The position numbers and the translations under genes were made by a program. Below, one piece after another: positions 23,401-33,179 of a stretch of 64,000 nucleotides of DNA. A model generated the notes under the pieces. The model was not told the DNA's origin. It did no database searches and worked only from the letters and a program-made list of their open reading frames with translations. Where the stretch lies: the NCBI RefSeq assembly GCF_964355755.1, contig NC_092680.1, positions 4,131,001 through 4,195,000 on the forward strand, given 5' to 3'. The stretch is from Antedon mediterranea (Eukaryota; Echinodermata; Crinoidea; Comatulida; Antedonidae). The stretch's first letter is position 1; the number at the start of each line of letters is the position of its first letter.

Positions 23401-26400
23401 CGGGTATTTTTCAAGATGGACATCCATTAGACAGTGTATACCACGATCGGAAAACACCCCTATTTGGGGAAAATCGTTGAACCTAAATTCGTTTTAATCG
23501 TCAATAACTAATTATCTAACTTAATTTCATTAGTAAACAGGGTTACATCAGGTGGTTAAAATCAGTACCGAAAGTACGAACCAACTTTATATACCATCGA
23601 GTAAAAATTCTAGAAGTAAGGCGCGATTTACCGAATTTTGCCTTTACGTAAATTTATATATAGATGGTATAGTGGTGAAACAAGATCGGTACTAAATATA
23701 TAAGAAAGGTTCGAATACTGTTATAGCACCCGATTCTGTGTCTGTCACTATAGACTCTCTGTGCTGGAAGACTGTTGTCAGTCTGCCAGATACCTTCTAA
23801 CTGTACTAAGTATACTTTTAATACACGATATCTCTGTCATTAGGTTCCTATCTAGAGACAATGTATGGGGCTTTGTACGAATCTGTGTTTAAGCTTGCAT
23901 TTTTTTAATTATGTGGAAAAAACAAAATGTGACTTATCTGACTGGGCTGCCTCTCAGAAGCGTTGGTTTTTTTTTTGTATTTCACCACTCTCGGTTTAAA
24001 TCTATTGTAATTTATAGAGAAATAAATGTTACGTTGGACTTGATTTTGACTGTACGTAAATAACGGGTTCTTTAGTTTATGTAAATCTATGTTGATAATG
24101 TAAACCGGATTACGTTATTTCAGATTTGATGAGGTAACTCCATTAATGGGTGGCTTCGTATACTTTTTCATATACGGTCTTCGATACCTTCAAAGTCTGA
24201 CACCTGACGTTGGTATAACTACGGCAGATGACGATAATTGGGTATTAGACGAAACTAAATACCCCGGTGATAAAAATCTACAACAATTTATCAAGTATAA
24301 TGCTCATCGGATGGAAGAAATGCTGCAAGTGTAAGTGTATTCTTTACACAATTGTTTTGACATTTTCTCTTTTTTATGATGGAAATCAGATTCGTAGATT
24401 CTAAAATGGTTAAGCAACATTATTATCACTCATATTTACCTTATACCCGATTCACACGACGTACACACATCTTACAAAAAGTAGCACTTTAACAAAAAAT
24501 GCGTTACCATTTCGTTTTACGTGTGAATCTAAGTCTAGGCTGTATACGGCGATTTGGTTTAATATTCTTAAAGAGAAAAACAGTTTGTTGAAGACACATT
24601 TACAACAAATACAGAGTCTTAAACACCTTAAGTAGATAATATCCGATATTATTGTAAGTAAATTAAATTAATACTGGTATTACCTACTGCAGATGTATGT
24701 TCAATGGTGTTGAATGCGGCCCGAGTAATTTTACGCTAACCTACACAAATTACGGAGCGTGCTATGTCTTCAATCCACCAACTGGCAAGACAAATATAAA
24801 AAATGCAGGTACGGTATGAAACTGTTTAAATTTGTATAGTTATAGTATTCCTTTTTTCCTATTCAACAATACAATTAGGCCTAATTTAATTAACCATATG
24901 ACAGAAAAGGATTCGTTTAAACCATCGTGTATAATAACATTTTGGTTGGATTGTTTCTAACTTTTTTGGATCTAGTTTTCAAGCTTCTACTATCAAACTA
25001 GTTTGACGAAAAAAAAAGGTGTGAAGTGCCAAAATATGGTAGTGATATGAACATATATGGTAGTGATATGACATTATCATATCCATATATGTCACATTTG
25101 TTGTCACAAAGTTTGATAGTGTAGATAAAGCTTTAGACGTAGACATTGTCTTGTCTGGTACGGATGAAACATTATATTAAACCGAGATGAAACGTGGTAA
25201 AAACTTTAATATATTGTTATTCATATTAATATATTTATACTGCATTAGTATCACTAATTTCTGGTTTATGAGTGGTTTCCATTGAGAGAAACAACGCAGC
25301 GAGTTGACAAATGATAAGCAACAGTTAGATTGATCCGTCGCTTGTGATTGGTCAAACCACTTACGTTGCGCTTCCGTCCTTGCATTGCGTCTCATAGTGG
25401 GAACCAAGCAATAACATTAAACTAACCAATGAATTATGTATTCTAGGACAACGCCGTGGACTTAGCATGATACTCAATGTTGAGCACATACAGTACATAT
25501 CGGCTCCGAGAGAAAACGTCGGTTTCAGAATCGCAATTGACGGCCAGAACGACATCCCGGATTTAGAGGCGTCAGGCGTGGATGTCGCCACTGGAATGCG
25601 CGCGTCAATAGGCATACGAAAACAAACTGTAAGTTTAGGAGTCTGCTAAAAATGGAAACAGTGGACCCTTTTTTTTTCAATATGCACGTAAAGCGTTTGT
25701 GCTCTTAAATTAAATTCTTGTAAATTTGTGTTGATTTGTATATCTTGTTCAGTACATTATTTGCTTTAATAATTGGAGAGGACCTCTCTTTAGACTACGT
25801 ACACGACTGTGTAACGAATTTTCGCCCGGAGTACTTTTGGACTTGCTTGAATCACACGAACTCAATTTTTTTAATTCCCCTGTTTTGCCCTTCCCTGATT
25901 AAACTTGGCAAGGGTCTATTTGAAGTTTTCTCAATGTAATGTTCCCAGATAACCTCGTTACCAAAACCACATGGAACGTGTATTGAAAGCGGACATAGGC
26001 AGCTGAAGTACACAAACGATTCGTACACGCAATCTCGCTGTTACCTTGAATGTGAAACTGATTATTTTATGGAGGCGTGCGGATGCCGGACTTACTACGT
26101 ACCTGGCAGTAAGTGAGCTTTAATTCACTTCAAATTTCTAAAATCGTATTGTTTCTTGTATTTGCCACGTAGATTAGTTTGGCCACGTTATGACAAACAC
26201 AAATAATTATATAATGACGGGTTCTGTGTTTGATGTGGTGTCAAGTAATGCAATGGTTTGACTTGTATTGTACAACTTATCCAGCTAGCTGAAATTGTTT
26301 ATTTTAGATGCAGATCAAGTGTTCTGTTCGCCGGCTAACTTAACTGGATGCTACCTCCCAAAATACGGTAAGAAGACCACTCTGAATGTTCTTGTAATCA

Positions 26401-29400
26401 TCTCTATGGCAAAATCAATGTCATCATGAAACTACAAAAAAACATGGTGGTTGAATAACAACCATCTTGGTTGAACTTGTGTAATCATAATAGTAAAACT
26501 CAAACGCGTTGGTTTGTTGGCACTAAAACTGTGGCGGTTCAACAACCATTTCACCCAGTGTCGATAAATTGTGTTTGTTTGTTCTGTTAATATTACAGGC
26601 TGATAACAATATGTTATTCTAACCCATTTACAGTGCAATTATTAAACGTATATCCTGACTTTTCTATTTGAAGTGTGATATATAAATCTATAGTCATTCA
26701 ACAATCACCACTGAAACAGTACTCGTATTTAATTTAATTCTTTCACATTGGTCATCGATTTTTGCTATTTAAACATTTTCAAGTTTATTTAGTAAATTAG
26801 TTGATTGACATATTTCAGAAAGCTATCAACTGAAAATGCAATTAAACAGCTTAAAAGCCGTCATAAAGTGGTAATTAGTGTTGAATATTCCCTTTTCTTC
26901 ATTATTTATGTCAATATTTATTCCGATTTTAAAACTTTTGAAACGAGTGCGTATACTCGTGACAAAGAGAAGAAGATTGATCATTTTATTACATAAGGAC
27001 CTCCGTGTTATTAGGTCTAGTAAGTGATTGTGATGATCAGTGATGATCATAATAATCATTATGATCATCAAACGATAGTATGATCATCAGATGATAATGA
27101 TCATGGTGATCATCAGATGATAGTGATCATTCCAAGTTAAATTACTGGTCTATTCATTTTTTTTTAAATAATTCAATTTGAACTTTTTAACAATGATTTG
27201 TAAGTATTTAAAAATATAAAATAATAATATTTAAAACGTTTTCGGCTTTTTTAAAATAACGATGTAAAGTCGGTTAATGTCCGTTTATACTATCGCACGA
27301 TCAACGACGATACACTTTGTCTACAGAAAACAAATACACTAGAAACTATAAAACAACCCATGATCCATATTGTCATGACGTCACGATCAATAATAACAAC
27401 CTCAATCAGTATATTGTAACGATGTTATTGTTTTTACTGATCATGACGTTATTTTTATTGCATTTCTTTTGTTTTCTGCAAAAAAATGCATATTTTGTCT
27501 ACGGTATCTATCGTCGGTCGTTATTGTCTCAGTGTAAACGGGCCTTTAACTTAGCTTAAGATATATGTATTTGTTATAATAATAATAAATATATTATCTA
27601 TATTTACAGACGAATTTTCTGATCATCGAGAGGAGTACTGTGACTGTAAAGAGGCATGTGACGTTGAAAACTTTCTGAAAACGCCGTCGTATAGTCGTTT
27701 TCCTTCTCGCGGTGTGCCACAGACGTTTGTTGTGACTAACCAGCACAAATACTTTGCACTAGGCCTAGGATTTAAAGTCAAGTAAGTATCTTTATTGTTT
27801 ACAAGCCAAAGGTACCGCTAACACTGAGATAGAGATAGATTTGATCAATAAAACACTGTATTACTGTACCTCTGTTTAAATCTACCCGTATACTTACATA
27901 CGTCCTCTACTAACTTCCAAAACAAAACGTATAGTAACTCATGTATTGCTAAAAACGCATGAAATACCAATATATTGCCATATAGTAATATATAGTTATA
28001 GTATAGATTCATGTTTGAGGCTGATTGATGCAAAAATGTGTTAGACCCATATATTGTTTGAAGGTTTGCATGTTGAAATCAAATGTTGATATAAAGTTTG
28101 CGGTACACCACGTATATAGAACTAAGAACTGTTGCCTTTCTCGAAGTTTCGATCAATATACAGTACTTTGATCGTCCTCAGGAGTGAGAATTCTCAAAGT
28201 ATATTGATCGAAACGTTGAGAAACTAACAGTTCTTCTTAGAACTATATACGTGGTGTACCGCAAACTTGATATCAAAATGTGTTTTTGTTGCTATTCTAC
28301 TACGCATTAAAAGATTTCGTCGTTTTGTGTCTGTATGTTTGGTAAAATCATAAATGGCTATTTCATGATATCTCGCGGAATTCCTGCCAATGGCACTAAC
28401 GCGGAACGACTACGTGTGTTGGGAATTGAATTGAATTGACATCAACGTAAAAAATATCTATTACCCAAAAGTGTTTTGTTTGCTTTTTGTTTCCAAACAG
28501 AAACTGAAATACATTCTTAATAATAACAACGATTAGTTTTTAATCGGTTTTGCTAATTTTTTTAGACGAAGCATGGAGGCAACACGAAACGCCATTTCAG
28601 AACAGTTGCTTGAATCTGTAGGTGACATGGTAGATGAAACGGCCGATGAACTTAACATGCAGGGTGTGTTTGAAGTGGACCAAGAATATGTTGCACAATT
28701 TGAATGGCAATTCTCAATATTTTGCTATGATATGATATTTTATTTGGTCCACATACTCGGCGATAATATATATTACGATGTTACGGCGGCTTTAAGTGAA
28801 GACGACGAGTTTAACAAGACACATACTGGAGTTGATTCCGATTTCTATCAAGAGATTCTAGAAGAAGCTGATAAAGGACTTCGTAACCAGATTGACGCTA
28901 TACACGAAACAATGCTAATCGCCACCAAAGAAACCCCATCGGCGAACTTGACCGAAGAAGACGCAGAACTCTTTACTGACGTATTATTGGGTAAACTAAT
29001 CGTGATTGCTTATCCTCTAGTTTGGGATTCCTGTTTTGCGTTTGGCATACACATTTACACCACCAGTGATATATTGTTCTTAACGCAAGAATACATAGCG
29101 TAAGTTATATACTTTTAAGGTTCATTTATATCAAAATCAAAATGCACATTATTACAGAATATCCATACTCTAGAATGATACCATTATTATGTGGAGATAT
29201 TTTAAATAATTTTTATCATCAACATTTTTCTATAGCCTACATTTAAAAATCGATAAGACTTCTTAGTAAACAACAACAGAATACTAAGCTCCGGAGATCA
29301 AAGTATTTATCTGTGGCTGCGACACGATCGTTCCACGCCCCTAAGAGACACTGCGTGCCGCGGAGAATATGTGCAATACAGGAGTATAGGCTACAGTAGT

Positions 29401-31890
29401 AAAATTGGTATTTTTCGCAGCTAGACAAAGGATCAAAGGACGAACTCAGTGTCCGGTTAGATTTTCTTGAGTAGACCAAGCTCTTCTATTATCTAGTATT
29501 ATGACACAACAGAATAACAGTTACACTAATTTAATTCCATAGTGATAATTTGGCTCGAGTGGACATCTACTATGAAACATTGAACGTCGAAGAGGTAGTA
29601 GAGCAACCGGGCTACGAGTTTTTCTCTATCGTATGTAAGTAGTCCATACGTATCGTTTTCTTATTTATAGATCAGCATCAATAACAATACAAACAAGAAA
29701 GCCACTCCGAGAGTGCATACCTCCGCCTACTGTACAATTCTCCTACTTAAGATTTCTCCGGAAAAAAAAAATATATATATATATATGTGTGCGTGTGTGT
29801 GTGTGTGTGTCTTAATGCTGTTTGTGATTTAGGCTAATTTCACTACAAGCATGCGTATGCGAGTTTGGTGTAATGGTTATGTAACAAGTCTTTCAATTAA
29901 CAATAGCTTCAGTTGACTACCAACAGCAACGCGAAAATCAAAACGAGTGAATTTGAAAAGAAATAGGTTTTTTAAACTATTCGCATCAAAAAAGGACATT
30001 AAATCAAATTATTATTAAATTACAAATCACAAATTATAACTCTTGCCTCTTGTACAAAAATGACGTTTTTTGGACAAGTGTTTCTCGAAAAAATGCTCCT
30101 TGGCGGAGGTAAATAAATGAAGAATTCTGAGCTATAGCTATTTAAATAATACAGTGCTTTTAGTATCTAGATGACTGTCAATAGTCAGAGTCTACCTAAT
30201 GACAGATTCAGAATCAGTTTAATTTGTGGTACGTGTTCAGTTAAAACAACCCAATTGGTTAACGCATAATAACATAGTGACAGATAACAGGTATTAAACG
30301 TATACTTAATACACATAGACTCGTATCTAGATGACTGTCAATAGTCAGTTAGAGTCTACCTAATGACAGATTCAGAATCAGTTTAATTTGTATACATTTT
30401 CAGTTAAAACAAGACAATTGGTTAACGCATAATAACATAGTGACAGATAACATGTATTAAACGTATACTTAATACACATACGCCCGTATTCTTAAACCGG
30501 ACTTTAGTCGTAGTTTGAGCTAAAACTAAAAAAATGACGTCATTTTAATTCATAAACCGAACTTCAACTAAATCACCGACTAAATCAGGCCAACCTCGAC
30601 TAAATCGAGACGGATTTTGATAGATTTTTTTAGTCCTGGAGGGGGCAGACTAAATGGTCGACTAAATGGTTTTTAAACGATGTTTATAAAAAAACGTAAC
30701 AGCCATTGAGTTGTTATATTGGCCAGATATTGAAGAATGAAATATCTATATTTATATTAGCTTAATTAAATATACATTGGTATAAATTATAATAATGAAA
30801 ATCATCTTTATTTACAACTGTATACAAATTACATTATTTTCTTCGCGCAAGTTCGACTTGAGCTACGTCACGCCATAGCGACAATGGGAGATGCGGCAAT
30901 TCACCACGCGATGGAATGTTTAGGGGGCCTAGCGCTTTCTTGTCACGCTATGAAGTGCGTGGTTCGTGGTTCGTGGGCCTAGAAAATATAAAAGTTACCG
31001 TACCGCCATGGTTCCTAAATATATTTTGAAGATTTTATTTGTTGTTAATCAAATATACTTCACTATTAATTAATTAATACTGATATTGTTCTAATAATTA
31101 ACGATTAAAATTATTTTTCATGTATATAGTCCTGATGCGTAAAAAGTGTTGTAAGAAATGGAAAGTGATATCAATGCGCAAAATTTCGTCTGCTCGATCC
31201 TCAAATACTCTCTTGTCATTGGCCAATGTATAGCCTTTGTTACCCAGACGTGTGCAACTCGACTAAAAGCTCGACTTCATTAAGTCGAAGTGCAAACTTC
31301 GATTACTTCGTTTTTGAATCGAATTTGAAGTAATAGCTCGAACTACGACTTTTCCAAGTCGAACTTCGAACTACGACTAAAGTCCGGTTTAAGAATACGG
31401 GCGTTAGACTCGTATCTAGATGACTGTCAATAGTCAGTTAGAGTCTACCTAATGACAGATTCAGAATCAGTTTAATGTGTATACGTGTTAAGTTAAAACA
31501 AGACAATTGGTTAACGCATAATAACATAGTGACAGATAACATGTATTAAACGTATACTTAATACACATAGACCCGTATCTAGATGACTGTCAATAGTCAC
31601 TTAGAATCTACCTAATGACAACTGCAGAATCGGGTAAATTTGTATAGACGTGTACAGTTAAAAAACACAATTGGTAACGCACAGTAAATATAAGTAAGTA
31701 AGTCTGTTGAAAATGAAGTTTGTAACCGATTAACTGCGTCTTATTATGTATTATTAATTTTACTTTTGCAGGCGATCTTGGTGGTGCTCTGGGGCTATTC
31801 TTTGGTGCCAGTCTTGTAGCATTTGTTGAAGCGATTGATTTCTGGCTCATTAAAGGATGCTGTGCACCGAAAAAGAAACCAATGAAATGA
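20476..31890 (+). CDS. DEG/ENaC (ASIC-like) sodium channel, 726 aa
   Basis: Eleven exons: 20476-20846, 21388-21555, 24124-24330, 24693-24808, 25447-25628, 25949-26108, 26308-26367, 27610-27781, 28566-29099, 29543-29634, 31772-31890. All have AG/GT borders and consistent phase (2181 nt). I start at ATG 20476; an upstream in-frame TTG is not used. In order: cytoplasmic N-terminus with the gating motif HG (110-111), first membrane segment (about 125-145), FPKVTVCN, extracellular cysteine-rich finger/thumb (GACYVFN, CYLECETDYFMEACGC, EYCDCKEAC), then a 178-residue exon with no counterpart in ordinary ASIC/ENaC channels, the palm strand VDIYYETLN, and second membrane segment with selectivity filter GAS (699-701) in GLFFGASL. 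Expected to be a trimeric, amiloride-type sodium channel gated by acid, peptide or mechanical force; which one cannot be read from sequence. Length is above the usual 500-600 aa because of exon 9. Introns hold MITEs B1, B5, C1, C2, K, F and a LINE relic. Confidence 0.93.
20913..21092 (+). mobile_element. MITE family B, intact copy B1
   Basis: 180 bp in intron 1 of the DEG/ENaC gene. It begins AGCTTGGTTCCCACTAGAAC and ends TTCTAGTGGGAACCAAGCTT. The terminal repeats extend inwards (GTAACGCAAGGACGTAAACG with CGTTTACGTCCTTGCGTTAC) so nearly the whole element is one hairpin. The outermost 18 bases are shared with family A. Confidence 0.8.
21583..21620 (+). repeat. MITE family C end fragment
   Basis: AAAGCTCTGTTTACACTATC matches the terminus of family C; the remainder is not alignable. 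It lies 28 bases into intron 2 of the DEG/ENaC gene. Confidence 0.35.
21904..22060 (+). mobile_element. MITE family C, copy C1
   Basis: Begins AAGCTCTGTCTACAATCAAA and ends TTATAGTAGACAGAGCTT. The interior has the family words GTGATGTGCCCAAATATGG, TAGTGATATACCC and GACATCATCAT. About 157 bp, in intron 2 of the DEG/ENaC gene. Confidence 0.8.
22600..23148 (+). pseudogene. LINE 3' fragment (reverse transcriptase C-terminus) R1
   Basis: One frame from about 22600 to the stop at 22960-22962 reads as the C-terminal part of a non-LTR retrotransposon polymerase: ESVQRRACRTILGRDFSSY, then ALKVCNISSLTDRRIAHSLK, FARGI-like FAKGISQ, and an ending RLLNA. A 3' UTR follows, with a self-complementary stretch (CTGGCCTTTGGCCACTAGTG) and ends in AATAAAGAATAATAATAATAAT at 23126-23148. 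The element is 5' truncated, in sense orientation inside intron 2 of the DEG/ENaC gene. Its open frame is intact, suggesting a fairly recent insertion. Confidence 0.8.
24458..24536. repeat. Small element with TTCACACG ends
   Basis: ATTCACACGACGTACAC at the left and CGTTTTACGTGTGAAT at the right are inverted copies around an 80-base segment. It is a candidate MITE fragment in intron 3 of the DEG/ENaC gene. Confidence 0.35.
24981..25133 (+). mobile_element. MITE family C, copy C2
   Basis: AAGCTTCTACTATCAAACTA at the left; TTTGATAGTGTAGATAAAGC at the right; interior GTGAAGTGCCAAAATATGG and GATATGACATTATCATATCC. In intron 4 of the DEG/ENaC gene. Confidence 0.75.
25268..25410 (+). mobile_element. 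MITE family B, copy B5
   Basis: Diverged copy: GAGTGGTTTCCATTGAGAG at the left, CTCATAGTGGGAACCAAGC at the right, with arms GTTGACAAATGATAAGCAAC and GTCGCTTGTGATTGGTCAA. It ends 36 bases before exon 5 of the DEG/ENaC gene, so it lies across the region where the branch point and polypyrimidine tract begin. Confidence 0.65.
26998..27130 (+). repeat. GATCATCAGATGAT tandem/palindromic repeat
   Basis: Recurrent GATGATCA / TGATCATCAGATGATA units over about 130 bases in intron 7 of the DEG/ENaC gene. Many GATC and TGATCA palindromes. Confidence 0.65.
27280..27548 (+). mobile_element. MITE K (CCCGTTTACACT-type ends)
   Basis: GTCCGTTTATACTATCG at the left and, inverted, GGCCCGTTTACACTGAG at the right, with a second matching block ACGACGATA near each end. 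About 270 bp without coding capacity, in intron 7 of the DEG/ENaC gene. End sequence of this type is common in hAT-like MITEs, but I see no clear 8-bp target duplication. Confidence 0.6.
28086..28274. mobile_element. Palindromic element G, 189 bp
   Basis: Near-perfect inverted repeat: TTGATATAAAGTTTGCGGTA at the left and TACCGCAAACTTGATATCAA at the right, continuing through CACCACGTATATAGAAC. The centre holds a further hairpin (TTTGATCGTCCTCAGG). In intron 8 of the DEG/ENaC gene. Could be a foldback transposon; no open frame. Confidence 0.75.
28566..29099 (+). other. Exon 9 of DEG/ENaC gene: frame-neutral 534-nt insertion exon
   Basis: Encodes residues 479-657. It starts and ends in the same phase and is a multiple of three. 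Encoded features: an amphipathic acidic start (EATRNAISEQLLES), two hydrophobic stretches (FSIFCYDMIFYLVHIL and LIVIAYPLVWDSCFAFG), two cysteines (one in each hydrophobic stretch), and sequons NKT and NLT. The position corresponds to the short knuckle helix between the CDC..C cluster and the palm strand in ASIC1. I recognise no homologous domain. Confidence 0.85.
29698..30113 (+). repeat. Dispersed repeat I, copy I1, with (AT)n(GT)n
   Basis: Starts CACTCCGAGAGTGCATACCT and ends near TTGGCGGAGGTA; an AT/GT dinucleotide run lies at 29772-29809. The start recurs at 50255 and, more weakly, at 45885, and the terminal GCGGAGGTA at 46056. Class unknown. In intron 10 of the DEG/ENaC gene. Confidence 0.5.
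30162..31690 (+). repeat. 162-bp tandem repeat, 4 copies, split by an insertion
   Basis: Units begin with TATCTAGATGACTGTCAATA at about 30162, 30323, 31412 and 31574 and contain TAATGACAGATTCAGAATCA and TTGGTTAACGCATAATAACA. The second and third units are separated by transposon F (30481-31403); without it the array is continuous. The fourth copy is the most diverged. In intron 10 of the DEG/ENaC gene. Confidence 0.85.
30481..31403. mobile_element. Non-autonomous DNA transposon F, 923 bp
   Basis: Long terminal inverted repeats: CGCCCGTATTCTTAAACCGG at the left and CCGGTTTAAGAATACGGGCG at the right, continuing inward through ACTTTAGTCGTAGTT. The flanks are ATA and TTA, an imperfect 3-base TWA duplication as known for PIF/Harbinger elements, or a simpler TA. 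No transposase frame. The insertion point inside the 162-bp tandem array shows that it came after the array had formed. Confidence 0.8.
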
Positions 31891-32130
31891 TTGTAGCCTA
31901 ATGTGTACAATTTAAAAACATGTTAATGGACCACTTTAAAAATACTATGCCTTTTTAATGTATATAATTATGGTATTAATATTACATATTTACATTGTTT
32001 TATGTTTTAATGTATGCTTTGAGTGGTGGTGTGGCACGCCTTATGGCGACAGTGGTCCTTCGATCTCTTTTGCCACTTCTTGGCACACTCAAAGTTTATG
32101 TATTGTTTTAATGTTGCTCAAATTATTAAA

Positions 32131-32136
32131 ATAAAA
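32131..32136 (+). promoter_or_regulatory. Candidate poly(A) signal of DEG/ENaC gene
   Basis: AATAAA-containing stretch (TAAAATAAAATAATG) about 240 bases after the stop codon, immediately before MITE C3. The 3' UTR also contains a hairpin-forming segment with CTTTGAGTGGTGG and CTTGGCACACTCAAAG (32018-32096). Confidence 0.4.
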
Positions 32137-32137
32137 T

Positions 32138-32263
32138 AATGATGTGCCCATATATGGACATGATGATGTCATATAACTACTTGGGCATATCACTACCAAC
32201 CATAATTGGGCACATCACACTTTTTCTTGTCGTCAAACTAGTTTGATAGTATAGACAGAGCTT
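32138..32263 (-). mobile_element. MITE family C, copy C3
   Basis: Interior GATGTGCCCATATATGGACA and GGGCACATCACAC; right end TTTGATAGTATAGACAGAGC. The left terminal repeat is lost. It begins directly after the likely poly(A) signal of the DEG/ENaC gene. Confidence 0.7.
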
Positions 32264-32820
32264 TAGAAAGTGCAATCTATGTTACAGTCTGAATCGTTGG
32301 ATACTATGGTTTTATCTTTTCCAGCGTACTTGTTCGATATTTAGTGTGCCAGGTGAGATCCAACTCACCCAGTATCCGCCGATGCAAGTATTCAACAATT
32401 TTAATCTTATAGCTTTAAACAAAACAATTGTACAATAAAAATTCCAAAAACAAATTACAATGTGTATATTTATGTTACATTCCAAATGAGTTGTATAAAA
32501 GTAAATGCATAAAGCGATTTAAGCAGCACCAGTCTAAATTAATTAATATGTTATTAATGTGTAAAACTATTAAGATAAATCAAAGAAAAGATCGTTTACT
32601 TTTTCTATTGATAGTATAGTAAATGTGTAAACTCTCCCAACACATTTTTTAAACTGATCTATACGTTGTTTTGTCTGTAAACCAACTTTGTTAACATCGA
32701 GTCAAATTATTATTATTACAATGTAATTAATGTTAATATGTTGTCTGTAGATTCAAAATAGTACTAATACACAGTATAATTGTAATACTATATTATGAAA
32801 AAAGGAAAAAAACTGTAATG
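32264..32820. other. Intergenic, nothing recognised
   Basis: AT-rich; no exon, repeat or signal supported. Confidence 0.4.
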
Positions 32821-32822
32821 TA

Positions 32823-32980
32823 AAGCTCTGTCTACAACTATCAAACTAGTTTGACAAAAAAAGTGTGATGTGCCCAAATATGGTAGTGATATACCCAAAT
32901 ATTGTAGTGGTATGACATCATCATGTCCATGGGCACATCACATTTTTTTGTCACATAATGTTTGATAATATAGACAGAGC
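32823..32980 (+). mobile_element. MITE family C, copy C4 (best preserved)
   Basis: AAGCTCTGTCTACAACTATC at the left; TTTGATAATATAGACAGAGC at the right; interior AGTGTGATGTGCCCAAATAT, GTAGTGGTATGACATCATCA, GGGCACATCACATTTTTTTG. About 158 bp without coding capacity. Confidence 0.8.
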
Positions 32981-33179
32981 ATGTTACTATAGTCATACTG
33001 ACATATACACAGTAAACATTCAATTTATACTTTTACGCTAGGATCAAGGCAAAAATATGCCTTCTTGTTGTAGAAAACAAATCAATTTGGTCACATATCG
33101 TAAACTTAATACAGTATATTAAAAGTAGTGGACGGAATTGTTGCAATAATCAAATGAATGTGATGTCTTTTTGGATGCC

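Noticed and set aside
25736-25939. Plus-strand ORF of 67 codons with hydrophobic start
   Set aside because: Lies within intron 5 of the DEG/ENaC gene, ending 10 bases before the next exon; no family recognised and the exon frames on each side join without it.
30162-31690. CRISPR-like array of regular repeats
   Set aside because: Units are 162 bases in direct contact without spacers, in an intron of an animal gene; this is a tandem repeat.
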